DNA of 64,000 nucleotides, from assembly GCF_004152845.1 (NCBI RefSeq), contig NZ_SEON01000005.1, forward strand, positions 124,001 to 188,000. The letters run 5' to 3'. The position numbers and the translations under genes were made by a program. Shown in pieces: positions 45,908 to 54,642 of this stretch. This DNA comes from Sphingobium fuliginis. Lineage in GTDB: Bacteria; Pseudomonadota; Alphaproteobacteria; Sphingomonadales; Sphingomonadaceae. Each line of letters begins with the position of its first letter. The first letter of the stretch is position 1. Below the pieces are notes generated by a model, which did no database searches, was not told where the DNA came from, and saw nothing but the letters and a program-made list of their open reading frames with translations.

Positions 45908-46705
45908 ATGGCAAGCGCGCCCGCGAACGGCCTTCCCGTCTTCTACAACGATCTCATTCCGCTGAGCAGCGTCGATCACGCCGCCTGGCGGAGCCGCACC
46001 GTCGATTCGGCGCCGTTCCTGACGACCCAGCACGCCATTCCGCTGACCGTGGACGAATTCGTCGCCGCCCAGCGCTTCGTGCCGATCATCTTCTCCGCCG
46101 GGGACGAGCCCGTTCCTCTGGCGCTGATGGGCCTCAACGAAGGCGTCAACACCTTCCTCGACGATGATGGCAAGCTGCGTGGCCCGGCCTATGTCCCCGC
46201 CTATGTCCGCCGCTATCCCTGGATGCTGGCGAAGTTGCGCCCCGACAGCGACGAACTCTCACTCTGCTTCGATCCGACCAGCGACGCGCTCGGTACGTTC
46301 GAGGAGGGCCAGCCGCTGTTCGAAGACGGCAAGCCCAGCGAACTGACGCAGGGCGTGCTCAAATTCTGCGAGGATTTCGAACAGGCAGCGGCGCGTACCG
46401 GCCAGTTCATGAAGGATCTGAAGGATCTCGACCTGCTGATGGACGGCGAAGTCGCCATCCAGGTGCCCGGCAATGACCAACCCTTCGTCTATCGCGGCTT
46501 CCGCATGGTGAACGAGGAAAAGCTGCGCGACATGCGCGGCGACCAGCTTCGCAAGATCAGCCAGAACGGCATGCTGCCGCTCATTTACGCGCATCTCTTC
46601 TCGCTGCAGCTCATGCGGGAACTGTTCGAGGCGCAGGTTTCGCAGGGCAAGGGCCCGATCGCCGTCCCGGCAGCGCCCCAGACAGCGGATGCCCAACCAA
46701 ATTAA
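45908..46705 (+). CDS. SapC family protein
   Basis: A 265-residue SapC-like protein: YNDLIPLSSVDHAAWRSRTV, PLTVDEFVAAQRFVPIIFSA, GLNEGVNTFLDDDGKLRGPA and YVPAYVRRYPWMLAKL are the family's typical segments. Named after a Campylobacter S-layer-associated gene; its function in alphaproteobacteria is unknown. There is no signal peptide, so the protein is probably cytoplasmic. Because a terminator sits just upstream, its promoter may overlap that hairpin. Confidence 0.88.
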   Translation: MASAPANGLPVFYNDLIPLSSVDHAAWRSRTVDSAPFLTTQHAIPLTVDEFVAAQRFVPIIFSAGDEPVPLALMGLNEGVNTFLDDDGKLRGPAYVPAYVRRYPWMLAKLRPDSDELSLCFDPTSDALGTFEEGQPLFEDGKPSELTQGVLKFCEDFEQAAARTGQFMKDLKDLDLLMDGEVAIQVPGNDQPFVYRGFRMVNEEKLRDMRGDQLRKISQNGMLPLIYAHLFSLQLMRELFEAQVSQGKGPIAVPAAPQTADAQPN

Positions 46706-46987
46706 GCATTCATGACAGATATTTAAGGAAAAAGGTTGCGCGGTGCCACTTGAAACTCCGCGCGGCTTTCTCTATTTACTGAACATACGGCGCACCTGCC
46801 CCCCTTTCGGGTGTGTCGTATGGGCGCCTCCCCCTTTGGAGGCGTCTCCTCCCTGAACCTTGGCCACCCCATGCGAATCGCATGGGGTGGTTTTTTATTG
46901 GCTGAAGGAAATGGCGCGGGTTTCCCTTGACGACGCCGACGCGCCCTCCTAAAGGCGGCTCCCTACTCGCCGCCCAGCGCGGCCTGT
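46706..46987. other. Gap between sapC and tRNA-Glu with hairpins
   Basis: No gene is seen. Two hairpins follow each other: 46825-46844 (CGCCTCC and GGAGGCG) and the terminator at 46864-46896. The promoter for the tRNA should lie in 46897-46987. Confidence 0.4.
46864..46896 (+). terminator. Rho-independent terminator
   Basis: CCACCCCATGCGA (46864-46876) and TCGCATGGGGTGG (46878-46890) form a long perfect stem followed by six T. It is 159 bases after the sapC stop codon and ends that transcript ahead of the tRNA. Confidence 0.9.
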
Positions 46988-47062
46988 GGCCCCTTCGTCT
47001 AGCGGTCAGGACGCGGCCCTCTCACGGCTGAAACACGGGTTCGATTCCCGTAGGGGTCACCA
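46988..47062 (+). tRNA. tRNA-Glu (anticodon CTC)
   Basis: The cloverleaf closes: acceptor GGCCCCT with AGGGGTC (one G-U), anticodon stem CGGCC/GGCTG around loop CTCTCAC, giving anticodon CTC for the codon GAG, and the T arm ACGGG-TTCGATT-CCCGT. The CCA end is encoded. An integrase gene starts 84 bases behind it, so its 3' part is the likely attachment site of the mobile element to the right. Confidence 0.95.
47034..47062 (+). other. Probable left attachment site (3' end of tRNA-Glu)
   Basis: Integrases next to tRNA genes usually recombine in the T-arm and 3' end, restoring the gene on insertion. The segment GGTTCGATTCCCGTAGGG followed by GTCACCA is the expected core. No second copy is found to the right in this window, so the other end of the element lies beyond 64000. 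Confidence 0.5.
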
Positions 47063-47114
47063 TTAGCCCATTTGGGCGCAGAATGCTGCGATTCAGCCTT
47101 TCTTGACCTCTCGC

Positions 47115-47137
47115 TGGTACAGCGCCTTGGTACAGCG
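47115..47137 (+). repeat. Direct repeat ahead of the integrase gene
   Basis: TGGTACAGCG occurs at 47115-47124 and again at 47128-47137, spaced 13 bases apart. It lies between the attachment site and the integrase start codon, where integrase arm-type sites or an excisionase/regulator could bind. The function is not known. Confidence 0.5.
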
Positions 47138-47145
47138 AGACGAGA

Positions 47146-48993
47146 ATGGCACAGATGGCACAGCCCTGGCGGCACCCCCAGACCGGGGCTTATTACCTCC
47201 GCAGACAGATCCCCGAGAACCTCCGCCCCGCCTTCGGGATGCGGGCGGTGCACAAGCAATCGCTGCGCACGAAAGATTTTGTTCGGGCGGCGCAATTGTT
47301 CATCGCCGTCAACGCGGAGTTCGAGCAGCAGCTTGAGACGGCGCGCCACCGACTTGCCGCGACGGGAGACCCGCGCCCCTGTCAACGCGAGCAGGCTGAG
47401 CACCTCATCCGAGCTTATTTTGAAGGGGGCGCCCCTGACGGCGGGCTGGACGGGCATGAGCGGCTTCGTCTCGCCTTTCAGGAAGTTGACCGGGGCATTT
47501 TTGCGGCCGAACCTTTGGCCTGCCTGACTACTCCTTTGTCCTCGCCTGATCGCTGGTGGGAATTGTCGATCAACGCAGCCCTGTTTCGTGCGCACGAGTC
47601 GAAGCTGCGAGACAAAGCCACTGGCCATCTCTGGCCAAAGCAGGGAATGTGGCGCAGATCCGATCCGGTCACGGAAGCTCAAGTCCGTCTCGCCCAGGCA
47701 GATCGAGTCGTGGAACAGATTGCCCGCTATGCGAGTCTTCGTCGCGCTGACATGCCGGATGGCATCGGCGAAGCCGTCGCCACCTATCTGGACCAGGCCC
47801 GGCTGGAAGAAGAAGGCTCCGCCCGCAAACCTGTTAGCGCGACGCCTAGGCTCCGGCCCGACATGCGGCTCCTCGAACTGTACGAGAAGTGGAAAGAGGG
47901 CATGACCCCTCGTCCCCAATCCGCCCGTGAGTATCGCCGCGCGATTGAGGAATTCATTGACTATATCGGCGACATCCCGGCTATGGAGGTGACCGAGGAC
48001 GATATCCACAACTGGCTCGACGCGGTGGTCAAGATGCCGTCCCGAATGTCTTCCGCGGACCGCGCCCTGACGTTCACCGCCCGCCTCGCGAAATTCGGCG
48101 AGGTCGAGGGAGGGAAAATCAGCGCTACGACCGTCAAGAAGCAGTTGGGCGCGCTTCAGGCAATCCTTGGATATGGCAAGCGTAATCGCCTCATTGCCCG
48201 AGACATCAGTAAAGGTATCGCGATCGACGGCTACAGCAAGACGAAGAGCAAGGGTCGCCGTACATTTCTTGACAGCGAGATTGCGGCACTTTTTGCAGCA
48301 CCCTTGTTTCTCAATCCCGCCGACTGGCGGATCGCTGGCGCGGCGGTCAGCGACAGCACCATGTTTTGGTTGCTGCTTATCGGACTCACCTCGGGCGCAC
48401 GGTTGGAGGAGATCGGACAGGCGGCCGTCGCAGACGTGCGGCGCGATAACCACGTCACATATATCGATGTCGATAATTATAATTCTGATGCCGATGAAAC
48501 CTCAGAGGACAAGTCGGTGAAGAACGATGGTTCACGCCGGCTGGTGCCGCTCCATGACATGGTGATCGCCTGCGGGTTTCATCTCTATGTCGAAGCCCTT
48601 CGATATGCCGGGCATAAGGAGCTTTTCCCTGACCTGGCCGCGAACATGTTCGGAAAGCGAACCCAGGCGGCGTCACAGCGGATCAATCGTTTCATCGACC
48701 GACAGGTCACCGGTGACCGAAGACTGGTGTATCACTCGTTCAGGCACACCTTCAAGAATCGCGGCCGCACCGCAGACGTCCAGGAAATGGTGTTGAACCA
48801 ATTGTGCGGACATGCGGCGACGACGGTCGGCGGCAAATACGGCGAAGGGCAGCCGCTTTGGGTTCTCTACCGCGAATTGCACAAGCTTGATTTCTCATCT
48901 GTCGATTGGCCTGCGATCCAGAAGGTCATGGCAAAAATCAATTGGGCATCTGTCGTCGCGCTTCTACCGCCGCCGATCCGCGATGCGGCGTAG
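47146..48993 (+). CDS. Site-specific tyrosine recombinase (integrase)
   Basis: A 615-residue integrase. The N-terminus has the pattern ...QTGAYYLRRQIPENLRPAFG of the DUF6538-type integrases; a core-binding SAM-like domain lies at about 240-355. The catalytic domain shows Arg419 (TSGARLEEIGQ), His530-x-x-Arg533 (YHSFRHTFKN), His556 (LCGHAATT) and the nucleophile Tyr565 (VGGKYGEG). All five conserved residues are present, so it should be active. It points away from the tRNA and is convergent with the ParB-like gene. It should catalyse insertion and excision of the element. Confidence 0.94.
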   Translation: MAQMAQPWRHPQTGAYYLRRQIPENLRPAFGMRAVHKQSLRTKDFVRAAQLFIAVNAEFEQQLETARHRLAATGDPRPCQREQAEHLIRAYFEGGAPDGGLDGHERLRLAFQEVDRGIFAAEPLACLTTPLSSPDRWWELSINAALFRAHESKLRDKATGHLWPKQGMWRRSDPVTEAQVRLAQADRVVEQIARYASLRRADMPDGIGEAVATYLDQARLEEEGSARKPVSATPRLRPDMRLLELYEKWKEGMTPRPQSAREYRRAIEEFIDYIGDIPAMEVTEDDIHNWLDAVVKMPSRMSSADRALTFTARLAKFGEVEGGKISATTVKKQLGALQAILGYGKRNRLIARDISKGIAIDGYSKTKSKGRRTFLDSEIAALFAAPLFLNPADWRIAGAAVSDSTMFWLLLIGLTSGARLEEIGQAAVADVRRDNHVTYIDVDNYNSDADETSEDKSVKNDGSRRLVPLHDMVIACGFHLYVEALRYAGHKELFPDLAANMFGKRTQAASQRINRFIDRQVTGDRRLVYHSFRHTFKNRGRTADVQEMVLNQLCGHAATTVGGKYGEGQPLWVLYRELHKLDFSSVDWPAIQKVMAKINWASVVALLPPPIRDAA

Positions 48994-49075
48994 ATAGCCA
49001 GTAGCACGCGTATATCTTGAACGAGCCGATCCAATACTGGTCGGGACGCCGAACGCGGCGCCCCGGCCTATGGCA

Positions 49076-49984
49076 TCAGCTATCGAGAGCCGAGGAGAGA
49101 GCCTTTTCGATGCTACGCAGCAAAGCAGTGCGCTCGCGCTTTGTCAGATCCTGCGTCAGGGGTTTGACGCGGAGAGACAATGTTCGATCTGCTTTGCGAG
49201 TCAGGCGAACCTTGGCAATCTCGAGCACGTCATCAAGATCGAAAATCGTCTGCGCGTTCAACTGCTCGGTCGCTAAAAATAGCTCCTCCAGCAGCTTAGG
49301 ACCCGCCAACCGTAGCTCGAGCTCCCGAATTTGTTTCGCCCGCGTCAAAGCAGCCTCACGTTGTGTATCGTCGCTCAAACGAGCCTGCAGCTTCGAAGCG
49401 AAATTGATGCTCATGGCTTCGGGATCGAGCAGGACGTCAAGGATCTCTTGCGGTACGTTCAGCAGCGATAAGGTTCGGCTGACAGTCGCGACATCCTTGC
49501 CGACTGCGGCGGCGAGGCGATCCTGCCGCCCGAGGTGGAACCGCTCCATGGCCCATGCCCAAGATCTTGCACGTTGAAGCGGCGTTACATCTTGCCGCCC
49601 TGCATTCTCGGCCTCTGAGATGCGCCACGCCTCTTCATCATCGACGGAAATGATCCTCGCTTTCAGCTGCACATCCAGTCCCTTGGCGAGGAGCAGGCCG
49701 ACGGCCGCGTGCCGACGCATCCCTGCGATGATCTCGTAATGACCAGCCCCCTCGCTAGAGCGACGCACGATGATAGGCATGCGTTGCCCCTCGCGGGCGA
49801 TACTGTCGATCAGTTCGGCCGAGCGGCGCGGGCAGAATTCCTGAGCATGCCGGGCGTTGCCTGCCCAAGCAACACATTGGGAGGGGTGAATGGTGTGGAT
49901 TGAATCATCGTCCTCCGGCTTTTCCCAACTGGCAAGTGATTGCCCAGGAAACAGCTGGGCCTGCGTGTCTGTTTCTTCGATCAT
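49076..49984 (-). CDS. ParB-like partition/nuclease-fold protein
   Basis: A 302-residue ParB family protein. The N-terminal ParB/Srx domain (about residues 30-130) shows SAELIDSIAREGQRMPIIVR and EIIAGMRRHAAVGLLL; the helix-turn-helix follows (VTPLQRARSWAWAMERFHLG, RLAAAVGKDVATVSRTLSLL), as in plasmid ParB/RepB and KorB. No ParA ATPase is encoded near it. It could act as a transcription factor, or in maintenance of the excised element. Of three close ATG codons, the one at 49984 has GGAG six bases ahead. It is the last gene of the long minus-strand series. Confidence 0.85.
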   Translation of the reverse strand: MIEETDTQAQLFPGQSLASWEKPEDDDSIHTIHPSQCVAWAGNARHAQEFCPRRSAELIDSIAREGQRMPIIVRRSSEGAGHYEIIAGMRRHAAVGLLLAKGLDVQLKARIISVDDEEAWRISEAENAGRQDVTPLQRARSWAWAMERFHLGRQDRLAAAVGKDVATVSRTLSLLNVPQEILDVLLDPEAMSINFASKLQARLSDDTQREAALTRAKQIRELELRLAGPKLLEELFLATEQLNAQTIFDLDDVLEIAKVRLTRKADRTLSLRVKPLTQDLTKRERTALLRSIEKALSSALDS

Positions 49985-50180
49985 GGTCATCTCCATCTGA
50001 AAGCGCTTTGCTCTCAGATCGGGAATGCCACTAATCGTGTGCAAACTTGCCGGAGGTCACCCAACTGTAAAAGGGGCAAAAATCTGTCGAGTTCCACCGG
50101 CGGATTAACTTGACAGTCTATCATCTGCTGACGATTGGTGAGACGCGCAGCCCCGCGTACGAATTGGCCGCTTGGCGCGA

Positions 50181-51875
50181 TCAGGACCCGAAACTCTCTC
50201 GGAATCGCTTCACGCTGCGCGTCATTGCCCGACCAAGCGAATCTTTACCCGCAGATTCGAATTTGTGGATCCGGCTGGCCTCGACGATCGCCTTGTCCGC
50301 GATATTGCGGAATGGACTCGACTCTTCTCCGGGCGGGCGAAGCGCGAATTCTATTGAGCCGACTTTGTCCATCAGAGAAACACCTCTGCCCATAAGGAAG
50401 TCCAGCCCATCCGGAGATCCAGCCGCATTCTTTTCGATGACAAAGCCGGTGTTGTCATACTTATCATCTTTATCGTTTGTCAGATAATCGTCCGTGTCAA
50501 ATCCGGTGTGGTCGTCTGAGGATTCGATCACTGCGCTGTACTGATCCCGTGTTATCACGCAGCGGTAAATAGCGAGAAGATTATACTTCGCATCCGACTT
50601 TTCTCGGTGAGCTGTTGCTAGCAATGCCTTTCCGCGAGCTGCGTCGCCACTTGCCCAATGCCGGGTCAAATTGTCTCTAGCGAGGGAAATGACGGACGAA
50701 TACATCTCGCTTATTGCGTAGGCGAGGCACGTGAGCGTTGAGGCACCGTGCCGTACAGTGGCGGCAACCATGTCCGCCTCTCTGCTGCCTTGCTTCCGTA
50801 TTGCTTCAATCTGATCCTGTAGTGAAGCCCGCTTCCCGGAATATCCCTCGCGCTCCTTCTTCTCGACTTTCCGATATACAATATCGACAACGGTCAACGA
50901 ACGTGTGTGTTTGCTGGTTGTGAAGCTATCGACCAGTGAATCAACCCAGGAATCAAGATCATCCAAATAATCGTGCAGGCGCACTAGCTGCTCGACTGTC
51001 GGAGGCGCCGTACCATCGAGTTGAGCCAGCGTGAATCCCAACGCTTCCGCCTGGTCTGCTGCCAAAGCTTGCATATCATTTGACTGAATGAACTCCTCGA
51101 GTTCATTCTGCTCCGCTAAGGTGACGGCTTCCCCTTTGGACCACTTGGCGGCCAGCCGGGCGAGTCTACGGACTTCTTCCAGGGGCACAGAGGCACTTCC
51201 AACGGTAAGACGCATCGGCGCATCCGGAGATCCAGTTTCGAAGCTGTTCCATTCGGCGTGGAAAAGCCGCGCTGCGCGAATCTGCGCTTTGAGATAGATC
51301 CAGAAAATCGAGACATGGTTATGGATGTCCCACAGGCTGGCCTGTTCCTCAGCGGGTCTACTCGCGATATATCTCGACGCCTTTTCGAGATAGCCTTGCA
51401 TGAGAAAATTCGCGAAGCTGGGGTGATTGGCCATTATTCCGAACACCGCTACAGCGGCTGACCAAGGATCGGGCTTGGGCATGATGGCGGTGTGTTTGAG
51501 GGACCGGCGCCTGGCCTTTTGCCGGCGGGGATTGCTTTCCCATATTGGGCGAAGTGCGTTGATGAGCGCCGTGATCACCTCCTCATTACCGGGAGCATAG
51601 ATCATCCAGCGAAAACGGTCTGCCAATTCAGCTGCATCCGCAGGGACGGTGGTTTTTGGAAAACGAACATCGGCGTCATCGAGCACTCCCGATGGTGCGC
51701 GACAGAAATCACTAAACCCAAGCAAGGCCTTGCCATAACTTTCGCGATCTCCGCGGACCCAGCCTGAGCTGGCGAAGCGGCCGCGCTCCACCGCATCTTT
51801 AACATCTTTCCGTGCCGCTGGGATATCGGCACCAGAAAGCATTATCAGTTCAAACGGGATCCTTACCTTGGTCAT
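50181..51875 (-). CDS. Unrecognised 564-residue protein of the island
   Basis: The frame is long and uninterrupted and starts at an ATG with GGGGAG nearby. No signal peptide or membrane segment is seen. The protein looks mostly helical; the segments RLARLAAKWSKGEAVTLAEQ, ELEEFIQSNDMQALAADQAE and VRLHDYLDDLDSWVDSLVDS suggest helical bundles, while a region near 470-510 is rich in Asp and Lys. The base composition is visibly less G+C-rich than the core genes, fitting acquired DNA. I recognise no family and no catalytic motif. It is co-oriented with the restriction genes and follows the small coiled-coil gene by 53 bases, so both are probably expressed together. Confidence 0.75.
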   Translation of the reverse strand: MTKVRIPFELIMLSGADIPAARKDVKDAVERGRFASSGWVRGDRESYGKALLGFSDFCRAPSGVLDDADVRFPKTTVPADAAELADRFRWMIYAPGNEEVITALINALRPIWESNPRRQKARRRSLKHTAIMPKPDPWSAAVAVFGIMANHPSFANFLMQGYLEKASRYIASRPAEEQASLWDIHNHVSIFWIYLKAQIRAARLFHAEWNSFETGSPDAPMRLTVGSASVPLEEVRRLARLAAKWSKGEAVTLAEQNELEEFIQSNDMQALAADQAEALGFTLAQLDGTAPPTVEQLVRLHDYLDDLDSWVDSLVDSFTTSKHTRSLTVVDIVYRKVEKKEREGYSGKRASLQDQIEAIRKQGSREADMVAATVRHGASTLTCLAYAISEMYSSVISLARDNLTRHWASGDAARGKALLATAHREKSDAKYNLLAIYRCVITRDQYSAVIESSDDHTGFDTDDYLTNDKDDKYDNTGFVIEKNAAGSPDGLDFLMGRGVSLMDKVGSIEFALRPPGEESSPFRNIADKAIVEASRIHKFESAGKDSLGRAMTRSVKRFRESFGS

Positions 51876-51928
51876 CGTGCTCCCCATTTCTGGAGAGCAC
51901 GACATAGGCATTGAGGCTTATAATCCCC

Positions 51929-52222
51929 TTAATTTTCAACTTGTTCGAGGCGAGAGATGTAGAGTTCGAGCAGACTGAGATTCTTTTCCAGACGCTTCCG
52001 AGCCCGGAGAATGTCCTCTCGATGTCGGTCCAACTCAGCTGGCGAAATATTCCCGGTGGATGCTTTAGCTTCGAGGGAAAGTGACTCTGCTTTGATTGCG
52101 GTGATCTTGGCTTCAACCGCCACTCTGTTCTCTTTGATAAGTTCAAGCCGGATGTTGTCGGATTGGTCCGCGTCGGCAAACCCATGGTTCAGGCCGCTCA
52201 AATTGTTCTCGTCATTCATCAT
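51929..52222 (-). CDS. Small coiled-coil protein of the island
   Basis: A 97-residue acidic protein; from about residue 25 to the end it forms heptad-like helices (LELIKENRVAVEAKITAIKA, ELDRHREDILRARKRLEKNL). No known domain. GGAG lies just before the pair of ATG codons. The close gap to the next gene (53 bases) suggests that it partners with the 564-residue protein, for example as an oligomerising subunit; this is inference. Confidence 0.7.
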   Translation of the reverse strand: MMNDENNLSGLNHGFADADQSDNIRLELIKENRVAVEAKITAIKAESLSLEAKASTGNISPAELDRHREDILRARKRLEKNLSLLELYISRLEQVEN

Positions 52223-52327
52223 TGATCTCCATTTGCTTTAACATTGAGGTATGAGAGTTGAGCGGCGGGGCCCGGCTTCGATGATGATACCAGCGCACTG
52301 CGAACGCTGGTGCGGCAAGCGAGCCGT

Positions 52328-53002
52328 TCATGCTGACCAGTCCGGCATGCGCTCAGGCGGCTGCCAGAAGGCTGGATGGCCGCCCTTCAATTTGATCCAG
52401 TCGTATGCGGTGCCACGTCGCAAACGTCTGGGTTCGTCGATCGCGAGGCGCCGACAAATGATCGCAATGAGATAATGTTGTCGCCCTGAAACAGGCAGCT
52501 TGCGCCAGTCACTTAGCTTGCCCGCGCGATCCCTGGCTTCGAATTCCGCGGTCTGTTCATCACGGAGCGCTTTTGCCCACGCCCAGGCCACCCGAGCGCC
52601 CTCGGAATGACACCAGACCAGCCGCTTCGGGCAGGCGAAGATGTGTGCGAGATATGCGCCCCGGCCGCCGACCACCTCCGCAGCGGAGATCGCCATCCAA
52701 TACGCATACAGCGGCCCATGATGTTCGAGGCCAAGAATAGCCAGATCGTCCAGATCGACGTAGCCGCCTTTTTCAGCGACCGAACCGTGCGCGAACAATT
52801 TGTTGTTGCGGGTGCGGCTGTTAGTCCGGCGGATGTTTTCTTGCCGTACGTGGAAGGATAGCCTTTCTGCATCACCCTCTCGAACAGCAGCGGCCGCCTT
52901 CATAATCCTGACGCGTGCGCGCAGGGACGCGATTTGGCCGCGCAACGCATTTCGCGCGTCGAACGAAGAAGCGGATTCGGAAGCTGTTAGGTCACTTTGC
53001 AT
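52328..53002 (-). CDS. Unrecognised 224-residue protein of the island
   Basis: AAGGAGG is very close to the ATG at 53002. The first ~60 residues are a charged helix, then a globular-looking part with GGYVDLDDLAILGLEHHGPL, YWMAISAAEVVGGRGAYLAH, LVWCHSEGARVAWAWAKALR and YDWIKLKGGHPAFWQPPE. No family is recognised. It lies 60 bases downstream of the AlbA_2-type gene in the same direction. Confidence 0.7.
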   Translation of the reverse strand: MQSDLTASESASSFDARNALRGQIASLRARVRIMKAAAAVREGDAERLSFHVRQENIRRTNSRTRNNKLFAHGSVAEKGGYVDLDDLAILGLEHHGPLYAYWMAISAAEVVGGRGAYLAHIFACPKRLVWCHSEGARVAWAWAKALRDEQTAEFEARDRAGKLSDWRKLPVSGRQHYLIAIICRRLAIDEPRRLRRGTAYDWIKLKGGHPAFWQPPERMPDWSA

Positions 53003-53062
53003 GACCTCCTTAGATCATGATTCGTTGCCAAACTTCCTGGAGGTCATCCGCGCTGTCAGCGG

Positions 53063-54613
53063 CTATGACGGTGGCGCGAATAACAGTTCGTCAATCCGGC
53101 AGGCTGCCCTCCGAATGGTGCTAATGACACCGCTTTTCGCCTCCACCTGGGCGAGGTCATAACATCGCTCCAGCATCGCAAGGATCGTCACCCGCTCGAT
53201 GTCCGGGAGCGAGGTCAGGCCGCACATCGCGAGGGCTACGTTGGTGGCGTCCTTGCCATTTGTGGGCTCCGGCAAATCGCCTGCGACAATCTGCATCAGC
53301 AAGGCGGCGGGCGTCCCCACTGGCACGGTCAGGGCCATCTTGGCGCCGGTTGCTCGCTTGGTGAACATCTCGCGCCGCTTCGCGGTGCCGCCAAGCCGAT
53401 CGATGAATGCGGCGAGATCAGCGCGATCGAACTGCGATTGCTGAGCAAAGTAAAAGATAGGCAGCCATTCGGCATGCGATGCCTCCACTGCGAACCGGAT
53501 ATATTCGACTGGTCGGAACAGCGTCTCCTGCTTGAGAAAATTCTTTAGAAGATTGACTTCGGTCACGACACCGCGGCTTCCGATACGGTCGTCACCGGTG
53601 GCGCGAACCTCGCCGATCAGTCGCAGCGTCGGGGCTCCTTCCACCTCGCTGAACTCGCCCTCGCGGACGAAGCTGAGCTGGTCGAGCAGGGTCTTGTCTA
53701 TCGTTATCGGGCGCTTGCCGTCGTCGAGGACGCCTTCGTCGAGGTCGGCAAGCAGAATGCGATCGGGGCCGCGTTGCAGCAGCTTCTCCACCATCGGCAG
53801 TATCTGCTGGCGAGCCATAGCGTCGCGTTCGTCGAGCATGGTGCGAAGGTCGCCATATTTGATGCGCGACGACTGACCAGGGTAGCGGAAGAAGATATCC
53901 CCCTCTCGGATATCGCCTTCTTGCTTGGTGACGATGACGGGGCGGCTCGGATGCTGCTCCACATGGAGGATGCCGACCGCTTTGCCGCCAAAATCTATAA
54001 CCGTCGAACGGACGCGGGGTGTTGGGTCGAGCTTCGCCTTGACATGCGAGGTAAGATCGGCCGGATCGAGATTAGCGAATTCCGTGCCGGTCAGGCCAAG
54101 AACGGCGAAACTCTTGTCGACCCCGTCTGTCTGGGCGGTATCCTTGTCGTGGACACCGAACAGAATGTAGCCGCCCCGGTTGTTGGCGAGCGCCGCAATC
54201 GCACGAAGCCAGACGTGCGGATTGCGCAAGCGAAAACTTGCCTTGCATTCGTGTTCGTCAGTCTCGCCGGGGGAAAAGCGCCAGGTGCCATCAGCGTCCT
54301 GCGCGAACAATGCCGTGATCGTAACCGGATCCAGCGGACCCCTCGGCGGTGATGGTGCCGCCGTCGGCACCGCCGACATGGTGGCTGACACCTGCTGAAA
54401 GCCGCCCAGAAAGGTATCCAGGGTCGCATCATCGGCCGCAGAGATTGCGGCGGAGTCGCTATAGCTGCCGTCCGCAATGTTGGTAATTCGACCGGAATTC
54501 ACCTGGCGGTCTGGGCGATTGAAGTAAAACTGAATGGCGCTGTTACGCATCCCGCGATTGCGCATCGCCTTGATGAGCGCAATCTCTTCGTTCGTTATAC
54601 TTCGCTTCGCCAT
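53063..54613 (-). CDS. AlbA_2-domain (Schlafen-like) protein with N-terminal HTH
   Basis: A 516-residue protein. Residues 1-60 look like a DNA-binding helix-turn-helix (SITNEEIALIKAMRNRGMRN, NSGRITNIADGSYSDSAAI). An AlbA_2 domain follows at about 115-240: Glu122 and Lys124 in HECKASF and the classical AIAALANNRGGYILFGV at 138-154. AlbA_2 domains bind nucleic acid; some Schlafen-type versions cut RNA. The C-terminal 270 residues are unassigned. It is encoded 29 bases after the nuclease-like gene in the type I restriction operon. The role in restriction is unknown. Confidence 0.82.
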   Translation of the reverse strand: MAKRSITNEEIALIKAMRNRGMRNSAIQFYFNRPDRQVNSGRITNIADGSYSDSAAISAADDATLDTFLGGFQQVSATMSAVPTAAPSPPRGPLDPVTITALFAQDADGTWRFSPGETDEHECKASFRLRNPHVWLRAIAALANNRGGYILFGVHDKDTAQTDGVDKSFAVLGLTGTEFANLDPADLTSHVKAKLDPTPRVRSTVIDFGGKAVGILHVEQHPSRPVIVTKQEGDIREGDIFFRYPGQSSRIKYGDLRTMLDERDAMARQQILPMVEKLLQRGPDRILLADLDEGVLDDGKRPITIDKTLLDQLSFVREGEFSEVEGAPTLRLIGEVRATGDDRIGSRGVVTEVNLLKNFLKQETLFRPVEYIRFAVEASHAEWLPIFYFAQQSQFDRADLAAFIDRLGGTAKRREMFTKRATGAKMALTVPVGTPAALLMQIVAGDLPEPTNGKDATNVALAMCGLTSLPDIERVTILAMLERCYDLAQVEAKSGVISTIRRAACRIDELLFAPPS

Positions 54614-54642
54614 TTACGTCCCCACTTTGGGCGCAGCCAACC

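Noticed and set aside
49043..49063. Hairpin after the integrase gene as a terminator
   Set aside because: The stem (with one bulged base) is real but has no T-run behind it on either strand, so it is not listed as a terminator.
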